Assembly (NCBI GenBank): GCA_039944855.1
Contig: JBDUXZ010000024.1
Coordinates: forward strand, 62,001 to 126,000
Origin: Rhodothermales bacterium
GTDB lineage: Bacteria > Bacteroidota > Rhodothermia > Rhodothermales > JANQRZ01
DNA length: 64,000 nucleotides
Reading direction: 5' to 3'
Below the pieces are notes generated by a model. The model had not been told where the DNA came from, made no database searches, and worked only from the letters and a program-made list of their open reading frames with translations. Both the position numbers and the translations under genes were made by a program. Shown piece after piece: positions 1 to 7,817 of the stretch; the first letter of the stretch is position 1; every line of letters starts with the position of its first letter.

Positions 1-1
1 C

Positions 2-49
2 CACGAGGCGGCGCTGTGCGAGCGCGCCATCGAGGTCGGCGGCGATTAA
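2..49 (+). CDS. C-terminal fragment of an unidentified protein
   Basis: Frame 2 is open from the window edge to a TAA at 47-49 and encodes HEAALCERAIEVGGD. The stop overlaps the stop of the convergent comF-family gene, a tight convergent arrangement common in this compact genome. Only 15 residues are visible, so no family can be named and the reading frame itself is only plausible. Confidence 0.35.
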   Translation, partial: HEAALCERAIEVGGD

Positions 50-771
50 TCCCGCGTGCAGGCGAGCACGGCGAGGTCGACCTCGGCCCCGGCGGATCGG
101 AGGACGCGCGCTGCGGCGACAGCGGTAGCACCGGTCGTGAGCACGTCGTCCACGAGGAGGACGCGGCGTCCGGCGACGGCCTCCGCGTCGGGCACGGCGA
201 AGGCGGCTTCGACGTTGCGCCAGCGCTCGGTTTTGGAGAGGCTCGTCTGCGAGTGCGTGGGGCGCGGGCGCGTCAAGCCGTCCGCCCGGACCGGACGGCC
301 GAGCACGGCGGAAATTCCGGCGGCGAGGCGTTCGCTCTGGTTATAGCCGCGTTCCAGCCGTCGCCGTCGGTGGAGCGGGACCGGCACGACGAGGTCTGGC
401 GTCGGCGCGCCGCGCGCTCGCCACGCTTCGCCGACGAGTCGGCCGAGGCGGACGCCGAGCGTCGGGCGGTTGCCGTACTTCAGGGCGTGCTGGATCCGCT
501 GGAGCGTCCCGCCGTCGTCGAAGAGCCAAAGCGCGTCAGCGTGGCCGAAGGCGGCGGGGCCGCCGGGGAGGTCGGCGAGGCGGGGGCGGAGGAGGTCGGG
601 CTCGGCGGGGGGGAGGGCGCGGAGGCAGTCGGGGCAGAGGGGCGGCGCGGCGGTGTCGGGCGGTAGGCGGCCGTCGCAGCCGAGGCAGAGCGAGGGGTAG
701 ACCACGCCGAGGAGGGCGCGGCCGAGGCGGCGGAGCAGGAGGACCGGGCCGGATGGAACCGCTTCATTCAC
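46..771 (-). CDS. ComF family protein (phosphoribosyltransferase-like)
   Basis: A 241-residue protein of the ComF/GntX family, linked to DNA uptake in competent bacteria. Two CxxC pairs near the N-terminus (C29/C32 and C46/C49) form the expected zinc-finger-like knuckle. The C-terminal half is a type I phosphoribosyltransferase fold with the PRPP-loop motif VLLVDDVLTTGAT at about residues 204-216 and the family signature RGYNQS. The GTG start at 771 is chosen because GGAGG lies about 8 nt upstream; an ATG at 879 is in frame but would add 36 residues unlike the family. No other competence genes are visible here, so a DNA-uptake role is from family knowledge only. Confidence 0.88.
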   Translation of the reverse strand: MNEAVPSGPVLLLRRLGRALLGVVYPSLCLGCDGRLPPDTAAPPLCPDCLRALPPAEPDLLRPRLADLPGGPAAFGHADALWLFDDGGTLQRIQHALKYGNRPTLGVRLGRLVGEAWRARGAPTPDLVVPVPLHRRRRLERGYNQSERLAAGISAVLGRPVRADGLTRPRPTHSQTSLSKTERWRNVEAAFAVPDAEAVAGRRVLLVDDVLTTGATAVAAARVLRSAGAEVDLAVLACTRD

Positions 772-898
772 TCGATTTTCCTCCGTTTCGGGGCAGGTCT
801 TCAGGTCGGATTGCGGGGGCGGGGATATCTTGCGTACTCTCCAATCTAGCCCGTTCGCGCTAGCGCTGTCCCCTCGCACGCTTCACCCCTCTCCGACT

Positions 899-1132
899 AT
901 GGCCCGAGACCGCCGCGGCATGCTCATCAAGAACCTTAGCGAGCAGTCGCTCACCATCCGTATGGCGACGCGGAAGCTGGAGCTCGACGCCGGCGAGGAG
1001 ATCGCCGTCACCGCCGAGGAGGTCCGCGACGCCGTCCTCCGCGACCACCTCCAGGTCCGCACGATCGCCGTCGTCCGCCCGACGACCGCCGAGGAGAACG
1101 ACGACCTCGAGCGCGTGCTCGCTGGCGAGTAG
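899..1132 (+). CDS. Small conserved-looking hypothetical protein
   Basis: A 77-residue acidic protein beginning MARDRRGMLIKNLSEQS; translation could also begin at the Met eight codons in. It has no signal peptide or membrane segment. The sequence reads as a short beta-strand region (MLIKNLSEQSLTIRMATRKLELDAGE) followed by a helix and a charged tail ending ERVLAGE. It is transcribed divergently from comF and sits 34 nt before the DUF3524 glycosyltransferase, so the two may be cotranscribed. I do not recognise the family. No Shine-Dalgarno sequence is present at either possible start. Confidence 0.6.
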   Translation: MARDRRGMLIKNLSEQSLTIRMATRKLELDAGEEIAVTAEEVRDAVLRDHLQVRTIAVVRPTTAEENDDLERVLAGE

Positions 1133-1166
1133 CGCCCACGTCCCCTCGTAGAGCCGAGCACCCCCG

Positions 1167-2300
1167 ATGAACGTCCTCGCGCTCGAACCGTGGTACGGCG
1201 GCTCCCACCGTCACTTCCTCGACGGCCTCGCCCGCCACAGCGCGCACGACCTCCGCCTCATCACGATGGCGGACCGCTACTGGAAATGGCGGATGCAGGG
1301 TGGGGCCGTGACGCTCGCCGCGAAGGCGCGGGAGGCGGCCGACGAAGGCTTCGTCCCGGACGTGATTTTCGCCACGGGGATGGTGAACGTGCCGGCGTTC
1401 CTCGCGCTCACGCGCGACCGGTTCGCGGACACGCCCGTCGTCCTCTACTTCCACGAGAATCAGCTCACGTACCCCCTCCGCGACGGGCAGCAACGCGACC
1501 TCACGTACGCGTACATCAACTACCTCTCGGCCCTCGCCGCCGACCGCGTCGTGTTCAACTCGGCGTTCCACCGCGACGAGTTCTTCGAGGCCCTGCCCGA
1601 ACTGCTCCGCCGCTTCCCGGACTACACCCACCTCCGCACGGCGCAGCGCCTCCGTGACAAGAGCGAGGTGCTCCATCTGGGCCTCGACCTCGACGCGCTC
1701 GACCGGAACGCGCCGCTTAGGAAGAAAGATGGCGGCGCGCCCATCGTGCTCTGGAATCAGCGGTGGGAGCATGACAAGAACCCCGAGGCGTTCTTCCGCA
1801 CGATGAACCGGCTCGACGACATCGGCGCCCCGTTCCGGCTGATCCTCGCGGGCGAGCGGTTCGAGGAGCAGCCGCCGGCGTTCGAGACGGCCTTCCGCCG
1901 CTACGCCGACCGCATCATCCACTACGGCTACGCCGAAGACCTCCCCGAGTACGCCCGCCTGCTCCACCGCGCCGACCTCGTGGTCTCGACGTCGAAGCAC
2001 GAGTTCTTCGGCGTCGCCATTATGGAGGCGATCCGCTGCGGCTGCCACCCGCTTCTGCCCGACCGGCTGACCTACCCCGAGTTGATCCCCGCGCAACTCC
2101 ACCGCCCGCTCCTCCACGCGCCCGTGCTCTACGAGGACGAGAACGAGCTCTTCGAAGTGATGCGGCGCATCTTAACGGGGGAGGAGCAGCCGCTCCCGCC
2201 CCCCGTGCTGCGCGCAATCCCCGAGCACCTCGCGTGGTCCGTGCAGATCGGTGCCTACGACGCGCTGTTCGAAGAGGCTTCCATCTCGGCCTCGTCGTAG
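1167..2300 (+). CDS. DUF3524 / tRNA-queuosine alpha-mannosyltransferase-like glycosyltransferase
   Basis: A 377-residue GT-B glycosyltransferase. The N-terminal signature LALEPWYGGSHRHFLDGLA (residues 4-22) and YFHENQLTYP (about 94-103) are hallmarks of the DUF3524/GTDC1 family, whose vertebrate member transfers mannose to queuosine in tRNA-Asp. The C-terminal half looks like a glycosyltransferase family 1 domain, with NQRWEHDKNPEAF and the nucleotide-sugar contact region STSKHEFFGVAIMEA. The family assignment is firm. The substrate in bacteria is not established to my knowledge, so mannosyl-queuosine synthesis is an inference. The start 34 nt after the small upstream gene leaves the family N-terminus intact. 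Its 3' end overlaps the convergent SET gene by 46 nt. Confidence 0.85.
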   Translation: MNVLALEPWYGGSHRHFLDGLARHSAHDLRLITMADRYWKWRMQGGAVTLAAKAREAADEGFVPDVIFATGMVNVPAFLALTRDRFADTPVVLYFHENQLTYPLRDGQQRDLTYAYINYLSALAADRVVFNSAFHRDEFFEALPELLRRFPDYTHLRTAQRLRDKSEVLHLGLDLDALDRNAPLRKKDGGAPIVLWNQRWEHDKNPEAFFRTMNRLDDIGAPFRLILAGERFEEQPPAFETAFRRYADRIIHYGYAEDLPEYARLLHRADLVVSTSKHEFFGVAIMEAIRCGCHPLLPDRLTYPELIPAQLHRPLLHAPVLYEDENELFEVMRRILTGEEQPLPPPVLRAIPEHLAWSVQIGAYDALFEEASISASS

Positions 2301-2674
2301 AGCGTGATGCCCTTCTCGGCCGACTCGGCGTCGAAGGTGAGGTAGTTCGAGGTCAGCTCTTCGCCCGCCTCGATGTCCCGGTTGGCGATCGTGTAGCGGC
2401 CCTCGGGGTCGTCGCAGTTGGGCGAGAGGGAGTGGTTCATGAACTTGGCGTTGTCGCCGCAGAACACGTAGATCCCTTCGGGCGAGAGGTAGCAGTACAT
2501 CCGAAAGCGGGACTGGTACGGCTCCGGGAACAGCTCGAGCTCCTCCGGGCTGATCTTCCAATCCGTGGCGGGGTTGAACTCCCAGAGCAGCGTGCCCTCG
2601 GCGATGGGATGGGGCGTGTACACACCGATGCCGTGGATGGAGCTCTCTTTGAGGAAGGTCGGGACGAGGAACAT
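2255..2674 (-). CDS. SET domain-containing protein (putative lysine methyltransferase)
   Basis: A 139-residue protein that is almost entirely one SET domain. It opens MFLVPTFLKESSIHGIGVYT, where the GIGVY strand is the usual start of the SET fold. Further along it has the S-adenosylmethionine-binding motif FMNHSLSPNC and the catalytic-tyrosine strand GEELTSNYLTFD. Stand-alone bacterial SET proteins methylate lysine on protein targets that are usually unknown. The start at 2674 is preferred because the in-frame upstream extension is low-complexity and leads into the sigma-factor terminator. Its 3' end runs 46 nt into the end of the convergent glycosyltransferase gene. Confidence 0.82.
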   Translation of the reverse strand: MFLVPTFLKESSIHGIGVYTPHPIAEGTLLWEFNPATDWKISPEELELFPEPYQSRFRMYCYLSPEGIYVFCGDNAKFMNHSLSPNCDDPEGRYTIANRDIEAGEELTSNYLTFDAESAEKGITLYDEAEMEASSNSAS

Positions 2675-2770
2675 GGGGCTGAGCGAGGGGAAATTTGGTG
2701 GGCTGCTATTGGGCGTCCCAATACTAGCAAAAGCGCGAGCGATCCCTGCACGTCCACGAGGGCGATCCAT

Positions 2771-2810
2771 AAAAAAAGGAGGTGCGACCGCATGGCGGCG
2801 GCGCACCCCC
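2771..2810 (-). terminator. Rho-independent terminator after the sigma-factor gene
   Basis: On the minus strand GGGGGTGCG (2810-2802) pairs with CGCACCTCC (2786-2778), nine pairs including one G-T, followed directly by seven T (2777-2771). It lies 31 nt past the sigma-factor stop and isolates the SET gene downstream. Confidence 0.85.
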
Positions 2811-2840
2811 TCGGAGGGAAGCCGGGAAGTAAAGCGGGGC

Positions 2841-3605
2841 TCAGGCGGCGGTCCGCGTCTCGACGAGGCAGCCGCGGAGGGTGCCGAGCATCTTCGAGAG
2901 GATCTGCGAGATCCGTGCCTCGGTGAGCCCGAGCTGGCCGGCGATCTCGCGCAGCGTGAGGTCCTCGAAGTAATAGAGGTTCACGATCCGCTGCTCGCGC
3001 TCGGGGAAGCACTCGATGAGCTTGGCGACGTGCTGGTAGAGCGAGTGGCGCTCGAAGCGCTCGTGCTCCTCGGCCGCGGCCGGGTGCGGGATCGTGTCGA
3101 TGGGGGCGACGCCGCGCCCGCTCTCGCTTTGGTGCTCGGCGTGGAGCGAGAGGGTGAAGCGGCGCTGCGCGTCGGAGAGCAGCCCGTGGTAGTCCTCGAC
3201 GCTGAGGCCGAGGTGGTCGGCCACCTGCTGGTCGTGCGGCTCCCCTCCGAGCTGCTGCTGGAGCTGGTCGGCGGCGTGCTGGGCCTCGGCCACGCGGCGG
3301 CGGCGGTCCCGGCTCAGGAGGTCGATGGAGCGGAGGAAGTCGATGAACGCGCCGCGGATGCGGGCGTAGGCGAACGAGGCGAACGAGGTCCCGCGCTCGG
3401 CGTCGTAGCTGTCGAGCGCTTGCAGCATCCCGAACATCCCGGCGTTGACGAGGTCTTCCCGTGTGGCGAGGGGGTGGTCGGGGAGCGTGATGCGCCGGGC
3501 GATCGAGCGCACGAGCGGGAGCGCGGCGACGGCGACGGCCTGCCGGTTCTCAGGCGTGGGGGAGGCGGCGTAGCGTTCGGCAGCGGGCTGGAGCTCGTAG
3601 GCCAT
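2841..3605 (-). CDS. FliA/WhiG-like sigma-70 family RNA polymerase sigma factor
   Basis: A 254-residue group 3 sigma factor. Region 2 spans about residues 25-100 (LPLVRSIARR...DLVNAGMFGMLQALDSYDAERGTSFASFAYARIRGAFIDFLRS), region 3 about 105-165, and region 4 about 185-245 with the helix-turn-helix LTLREIAGQLGLTEARISQIL. The layout, including the RIRGA-x-x-DFLRS string and the following RDRRRR, is that of the FliA/WhiG/SigB clade rather than ECF factors, which lack region 3. No flagellar gene is visible in this window, so its regulon is unknown; stress or surface functions are possible. The gene has its own strong terminator. Confidence 0.9.
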   Translation of the reverse strand: MAYELQPAAERYAASPTPENRQAVAVAALPLVRSIARRITLPDHPLATREDLVNAGMFGMLQALDSYDAERGTSFASFAYARIRGAFIDFLRSIDLLSRDRRRRVAEAQHAADQLQQQLGGEPHDQQVADHLGLSVEDYHGLLSDAQRRFTLSLHAEHQSESGRGVAPIDTIPHPAAAEEHERFERHSLYQHVAKLIECFPEREQRIVNLYYFEDLTLREIAGQLGLTEARISQILSKMLGTLRGCLVETRTAA

Positions 3606-3670
3606 GGGGGAGTCGAGGGCTGAGGCGCGGCGGCGGTCCGGCCTGGGGTGTGCGAGAGAGTGGGGGTGGA

Positions 3671-3904
3671 TCAGGCGTCGTGACCGGGCGAGGACGGCTC
3701 CGCGGCGTGCTGCCGACGGGCGGGCGCTTCCGCGGCGGCTACACTTCCGAGCACCGCATCCACGGCCAGCAGCGCGACGGCCACCGTCGCCGTCGCGAGC
3801 AAGCCGGCGACGAAAGCGTCGGTGAGCGATGCGAAGACGTGCAGGCGACCGACGAAGAACAGGATGCCGGCGAGCAGGGCGTAGTGGGCGAAGAAGTCAC
3901 GCAT
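3671..3904 (-). CDS. Small two-helix membrane protein
   Basis: A 77-residue protein with two hydrophobic stretches, about residues 7-23 (YALLAGILFFVGRLHVF) and 28-55 (rich in A, V and L), then a polar tail. No family was recognised. It is upstream of the sigma-factor gene on the same strand with a 65-nt gap and could be cotranscribed with it. There is no clear Shine-Dalgarno sequence. It is supported only by the coherent membrane topology and a start at a gene-sized gap. Confidence 0.5.
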   Translation of the reverse strand: MRDFFAHYALLAGILFFVGRLHVFASLTDAFVAGLLATATVAVALLAVDAVLGSVAAAEAPARRQHAAEPSSPGHDA

Positions 3905-4287
3905 GGGAGTCGGGGGTGAGAGGCGCTCGGTGAGGTCTGCCTATGCCCTCGACAACATGGGTGCCACTCTCTCCCGCAGGCCTTCGCTGCCCCGTGCGGA
4001 CGGCCCCTCGGTGGCGCACCCGGGCCTGACCTCGACCGGCTTAAACGGGGCTGAGAAACGCCTGAGCCGCTTTCCAATTGCCGATGCTGAAGCCGCGGCG
4101 CTTTACGAACGGCTCATCCAAAAAAGTTTTCGGCGCCCCGTCCGATACCCCCGCATGGGGGAAACTCCGGTACCAATCGTAACAGGCCCGGTAGTTACCG
4201 TAACGGGAGCGTGGCGGGCAGACACGAAACGAGCGGCCCGGGGCATCGCGCTCCGTCCGCTCGTTCTCTCTCAGCATGGTTGGGTAC
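3905..4287. other. Intergenic region with a short inverted repeat
   Basis: About 380 nt without a convincing gene. It is less GC-rich than its neighbours, especially 4080-4205. Near 4194-4204 lies GTTAC-C-GTAAC, an 11-bp near-palindrome that could be a protein-binding site. A 78-codon minus-strand frame at 4041-4277 has no recognisable features. Confidence 0.4.
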
Positions 4288-5532
4288 TTACGTCACCGGC
4301 CCGGCTTCGGCGGGGGCCTCGTACCGGAGGTAGTCCCCCGTTCGCAGCCCTTCGGCGATGACGTCGAACGCGCGGTCCACCTCGTCGGCCGTGTTCCAGA
4401 CCCACGGCGCGAGGCGGAGGTAGCGCCGCTGACGACTATCGGTGAACACGCCCCGGCTCTTTAACCACGCGCACAATAGGTCGGCACTTTCGGCCTCTAG
4501 GATGACCATCGCGCCGCGTCGTTCGGCGGCGCGTGGGGAGCGGAGGGCGAGCCCGGCGGCCTCGGCGCGCTCGATGCAGCGCGCGGTGAGGGCGAGCGAG
4601 TGCGCCCGCACGGCGTCGAGCCCGGCGTCGAGCAGGAGGCGGACCCCTTCGACGGCGTGGTAGAGCGAGGCGACGGCCGTCGTTCCCCCGAGGAAGCGGC
4701 GGCGCACGTCGGGGTGCGGCTCCGGGGCCGTGTGGAACGCGAACGGCTCGGCGTCGGCGAACCAGCCGGCGAGGCGCGGGGTGAGCCGCAGGCCGGGGCG
4801 GACCCAGAGATAGCTGTTGCCCGACGAGCCGCACGCCTCTTTCAACAGACCGCCGAAATAGACGTCGGCCCCCGTCGTCTCCACGTCCACAGGCATCGTC
4901 GAGGCCGCGTGGTACCCGTCGACGGCGAAGAGGGCACCGTGCGCGTGGGCGCGCTCGGCGACGGCGCGGAGGAAGTTGTGTTCGAGCCGCTCGCCCGTCG
5001 TGAAGCCGACGTGGCTGACGAAGACGAGCGCGGTTTCGGGCCCTATTGCGGCGAGCACGGCATCGCGGTCGACGAACCCGTCCGCCGCGGCCGGGAAGAT
5101 GCGGGGGGCGAGGTCGCGCAGCCCAGCCCACTGCTGGACGGAGTGGAGCACGGACGGGAACTCGTTCTCGGTCAGCACGACCTCGCGCCGGCCGTCGGCG
5201 AAGGGCTCATCGCAGGAGAGGAGCGCCTGCACGGTCCAATGCACGTGCGGCTGCATGATGCAACTCCCCAACGTCGCGCCGAGGAGCGGCGCGACGAACG
5301 CGTCGCCGAGGTATTCGGGCAGCGTCCACCACCCGACGCGGTCGCCGGAGCCCGGCCGCCAGCGGTTGGGCACCTCGTTCCACGCATCGACACCACGCGA
5401 CTTCCAATCCTCGACGAAGCCCTCCATCATCGCGGGCACCGTTTTCGGCATCAGCCCGTGCGTGAAAGCGCGGAACTCCACCGCGTCGTCTGGGAGGAAG
5501 AAGTGGTCGCGGAGGTTCATCGGGAGCGGCAT
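4288..5532 (-). CDS. Kynureninase-like aminotransferase class V PLP enzyme
   Basis: A 414-residue fold-type I PLP enzyme whose length and layout match kynureninase, which cleaves kynurenine or 3-hydroxykynurenine to anthranilates plus alanine. Seen: a helical N-terminus, the cofactor-phosphate region LLGATLGS, the cofactor-aspartate strand FAVDGYHAASTMPVD, and the probable PLP lysine in YFGGLLKEACGSSGN. The motif around the lysine differs from the usual YKY of true kynureninases, so another class V activity (cysteine desulfurase-like or lyase) is possible. No tryptophan-degradation genes flank it. An alternative start four codons later (MNLRDHFF) is equally plausible. Confidence 0.75.
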   Translation of the reverse strand: MPLPMNLRDHFFLPDDAVEFRAFTHGLMPKTVPAMMEGFVEDWKSRGVDAWNEVPNRWRPGSGDRVGWWTLPEYLGDAFVAPLLGATLGSCIMQPHVHWTVQALLSCDEPFADGRREVVLTENEFPSVLHSVQQWAGLRDLAPRIFPAAADGFVDRDAVLAAIGPETALVFVSHVGFTTGERLEHNFLRAVAERAHAHGALFAVDGYHAASTMPVDVETTGADVYFGGLLKEACGSSGNSYLWVRPGLRLTPRLAGWFADAEPFAFHTAPEPHPDVRRRFLGGTTAVASLYHAVEGVRLLLDAGLDAVRAHSLALTARCIERAEAAGLALRSPRAAERRGAMVILEAESADLLCAWLKSRGVFTDSRQRRYLRLAPWVWNTADEVDRAFDVIAEGLRTGDYLRYEAPAEAGPVT

Positions 5533-5567
5533 CAGTGGCGGGGAAGAGCGGAAGCTACCATCGCCCC

Positions 5568-5606
5568 AAACAAAGAAGCCGCGCCGGAAAGAACCGGCGC
5601 GGCTTC
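5568..5606 (-). terminator. Rho-independent terminator after rpmA
   Basis: A perfect 13-bp stem (GAAGCCGCGCCGG, 5575-5587 with 5594-5606) with a 6-nt loop, followed on the minus strand by TTTGTTTGG. It lies 25 nt beyond the rpmA stop and ends the rplU-rpmA transcript. Confidence 0.88.
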
Positions 5607-5630
5607 GGGAGTCGCGGGGGCAGCATCGAC

Positions 5631-5891
5631 CTACGCTTCGGCGGGGTCGATGTGCACGAACTTCCTGTCGCGCTGGCCGCGCGTGAAGCGGACGGTGCCG
5701 GCGGACTTCGCGAAGAGCGTGTCGTCGTTGCCGCGGCCGACGTTGAGGCCGGGGTGGAACTTGGTGCCGCGCTGGCGGACGATGATCGAGCCGGCGGTGA
5801 CGGTCTCGCCGCCGTACGCCTTGACGCCGAGCATCTGCGGGTTCGAGTCGCGACCGTTTTTGGAAGAGCCTACGCCTTTCTTATGTGCCAT
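5631..5891 (-). CDS. rpmA: 50S ribosomal protein L27
   Basis: An 86-residue L27, a basic protein of the large ribosomal subunit near the peptidyl-transferase centre. The N-terminus [24 protein letters not shown] and the segment [21 protein letters not shown] are diagnostic. The N-terminal tail starts directly with AHKKG, so there is no cleavable extension as in Firmicutes. It follows rplU with a 78-nt gap containing a 20-bp palindrome (5908-5927). Gene order rplU-rpmA is the usual bacterial one. Confidence 0.98.
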   Translation of the reverse strand: MAHKKGVGSSKNGRDSNPQMLGVKAYGGETVTAGSIIVRQRGTKFHPGLNVGRGNDDTLFAKSAGTVRFTRGQRDRKFVHIDPAEA

Positions 5892-5907
5892 GAGTCGGGG
5901 GGTCTGG

Positions 5908-5927
5908 AGACGCAGCGGGCTGCGTCT
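5908..5927. repeat. AGACGCAGC palindrome between rplU and rpmA
   Basis: AGACGCAGC-GG-GCTGCGTCT, a 9-bp stem with a 2-nt centre. Nearly the same element recurs at 29730-29749 between nfeD and the flotillin gene. Both copies lie between genes of one operon. Confidence 0.8.
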
Positions 5928-5969
5928 GTAACGGGATCGGGTTCGTTCGGGCCGAGCAGCGGCCGGGGC

Positions 5970-6305
5970 TTACGCCTCGGAGCTACCGTTCTTTCCGTTG
6001 AGGTTCAGCGCGTCGATCGAGATCTGCGTGTAGGGCTGGCGGTGGCCGTTCTTGACGCGGTAGCCCTTGCGGCGCTTCTTCTTGAAGACGATCACCTTGT
6101 CGCCCTTCATGTGGCCGAGCACCTTCGCCGTGACGGACGCGCCGCCGACAGTCGGAGCGCCGACCTGGATCTCGTCGCCGGAGACGAGGAGGACGCGGTC
6201 AAACGTGAGCGTGTCGCCCACTTCTGCCTTCTGGCGGGGGATGTAGAGCTTGGCGTCCTGCTGGACTTTGAACTGCTTGCCGGAGATATCGACGATGGCG
6301 TACAT
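5970..6305 (-). CDS. rplU: 50S ribosomal protein L21
   Basis: A 111-residue L21, which binds 23S rRNA. It begins MYAIVDISGKQFKVQQDAKL and contains the conserved KVIVFKKKRRKGYRVKNGHRQPYTQI near the C-terminus. It is the first gene of an rplU-rpmA operon read on the minus strand. The 251-nt space upstream also serves the divergent FAH-family gene. Confidence 0.98.
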   Translation of the reverse strand: MYAIVDISGKQFKVQQDAKLYIPRQKAEVGDTLTFDRVLLVSGDEIQVGAPTVGGASVTAKVLGHMKGDKVIVFKKKRRKGYRVKNGHRQPYTQISIDALNLNGKNGSSEA

Positions 6306-6476
6306 AAACGTGTGCGGGCTTGGTGAACCCTCTGCGCGGCGGGCGCGGCCCGTTCGGGGGCGGCTGGCCTGCAGAGGAGCGCGGTGGGCAAAGACTTGCT
6401 AAGCTACGATCCGAAACGAGCCGGCGCTAGCGCTGGGACCCTGCTCGGCCCCCGGCGCGGGGGAATTCAAACAGGC

Positions 6477-6503
6477 TTGACGTGGCGGGGGCGCGCGTAA
6501 AAG
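6477..6503 (+). promoter_or_regulatory. Possible sigma-70-like promoter of the FAH-family gene
   Basis: TTGACG at 6477-6482 is followed after a short 15-nt spacer by TAAAAG at 6498-6503, 54 nt before the ATG. Spacing is below the 17-nt optimum, so this is only suggestive. Confidence 0.3.
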
Positions 6504-6556
6504 TCGGCGCTGCCGTACCCTTCGGCACCGTTCCTGTTCCGCTCCTCCCCGCGCCG

Positions 6557-7231
6557 ATGCTCCTCACCCTGCCTCCCACCGGCCCTACGCTCACCCCCGG
6601 CAAGCTCCTCTGCATCGGCCGCAACTACGCCGAGCACGTCCGCGAGATGGGCGACGTGAAGGACCTGCCCACGGAGCCCGTCGTCTTCCTCAAGCCGTCG
6701 ACGGCGCTCGTCGCCTCGGGCGGGGAGATCGTGATCCCGCCGCAGTCGGAGGACGTGCATCACGAGGTCGAGATCGTGGCGGTAATCGGGCGCGGCGGGA
6801 AGGACATCGACGAGGCGAAGGCGCTGGAGCACGTCGGTGCGTACGCCGTCGGCCTCGACATGACGGCGCGGGACATTCAGCGCAAGGCGAAGGAGGCCCG
6901 CGCGCCGTGGTCGGTGGCGAAGGGGTTCGACACGTTCGCCCCGCTCGGGCCGCTCACACGAGCGGAGGACGTACCGGACCCGCAGACGCTCAGCCTCCAA
7001 CTGACGGTCAACGGCGAAGTCCGGCAGGCGGGGCACGCCCGCGACATGATCTTCCCCCTCCCGTTCGTGATCGCCTACCTCTCGCGCATCTTCACGCTCG
7101 AGCCCGGCGACCTCATCTTCACGGGCACGCCCGAGGGCGTCGGCCCCGTCCACCCCGGCGACGAACTCGTGGCGACGGCAGAGACGGACGATGGCGTCGC
7201 CCTCGAGCCCCTCCGCGTGACGGTACGCTAG
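6557..7231 (+). CDS. Fumarylacetoacetate hydrolase (FAH) family protein
   Basis: A 224-residue enzyme of the FAH superfamily, whose members hydrolyse or decarboxylate small oxo-acids. Length and sequence resemble the FAHD1/YcgM group (acylpyruvase or oxaloacetate decarboxylase). Seen: LCIGRNYAEHVREM, the metal-binding acidic cluster HHEVEIVAVIG, GLDMTARDIQ with the metal aspartate, SVAKGFDTFAPLGP with the catalytic-site lysine, and the C-terminal FTGTPEGVGPV. The ATG at 6557 is chosen over an upstream in-frame ATG at 6482, whose extension is absent from the family. The next gene begins 4 nt after the stop, so the two are probably cotranscribed. Confidence 0.88.
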   Translation: MLLTLPPTGPTLTPGKLLCIGRNYAEHVREMGDVKDLPTEPVVFLKPSTALVASGGEIVIPPQSEDVHHEVEIVAVIGRGGKDIDEAKALEHVGAYAVGLDMTARDIQRKAKEARAPWSVAKGFDTFAPLGPLTRAEDVPDPQTLSLQLTVNGEVRQAGHARDMIFPLPFVIAYLSRIFTLEPGDLIFTGTPEGVGPVHPGDELVATAETDDGVALEPLRVTVR

Positions 7232-7234
7232 CCG

Positions 7235-7651
7235 ATGGTTGCAGGCTACACCAGGCGGCTCTTCTTCCGCAGCGCCGTCGTCACGGCGGGGCTGCCCCTC
7301 CTCGCCCTCCCGTTCTGGATCGCCGACGCGCGCGTCGGGGAGTGGGCAGGGTCGCTCGGGCTTTACGAAGTCCTCGTCGCGCCCCTCCTGCTCGTGCTCG
7401 TGGCGTTCACGTTTTACCGCAAGACGCGGTGGCTGCGGGTTCGGTGGTACATGCTCGCGATGGGCGGGGCGTCGGCGCTCGGCATCGGGCTGTGGTACCT
7501 CGGGCTCGGGATCCACGGCGGCACGCTCTTCCGACCGGACGCGCTGACGCTGGAGCTGATGGGGATCGCGTTCGCCGCCCACATGCTGGCGGCTTACGGC
7601 GCGGTGATGGTCATCGCCGGGATGCGACGGATTCGGGAGCGTGAGGCGTAA
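7235..7651 (+). CDS. Putative four-helix membrane protein
   Basis: A 138-residue protein with four predicted membrane segments (about residues 10-30, 45-60, 75-92, 105-125) and basic loops such as RKTRWLRVRWYM and a C-terminal RRIREREA. It starts 4 nt after the FAH-family gene and is likely translated from the same mRNA. No family was recognised. Confidence 0.7.
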   Translation: MVAGYTRRLFFRSAVVTAGLPLLALPFWIADARVGEWAGSLGLYEVLVAPLLLVLVAFTFYRKTRWLRVRWYMLAMGGASALGIGLWYLGLGIHGGTLFRPDALTLELMGIAFAAHMLAAYGAVMVIAGMRRIREREA

Positions 7652-7653
7652 TA

Positions 7654-7734
7654 CGTGATGCGTGAGTCCGAGCCCAACGGCAGCACTCGATCTCACGCAT
7701 CACGCATCACTCGTCATGCATCACGGAGGGCGTT
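7654..7734. repeat. GCATCAC heptamer repeats with an inverted arm
   Basis: CGTGATGCGTGAG (7654-7666) is the reverse complement of CTCACGCATCACG (7692-7704). The right arm continues as degenerate heptamers (CATCACG, CATCACT, CGTCATG, CATCACG) to about 7734. The hairpin follows the membrane-protein stop by 3 nt and might also end its transcript, though there is no T-tract. Confidence 0.7.
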
Positions 7735-7817
7735 ACGCCGTGCCCTCTCGGGGCGGCCTCCGGTGTAACCGCCCCGCGCTGCCCGCGTAGCAGCGTCCCC
7801 TCCAGCCTCCGCCCGCC

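Noticed and set aside
2841-3605. FliA-like sigma factor as reader of the AACCC-N14-CGTT motif
   Set aside because: GAAC/CGTT is of the ECF type, not the TAAA-N15-GCCGATAA kind expected for FliA/WhiG; another sigma factor outside the window is more likely.
4041-4277. 78-codon open frame in the sigma-kynureninase gap
   Set aside because: No start signal, no domain, and the region is AT-richer with inverted repeats, more like regulatory DNA.
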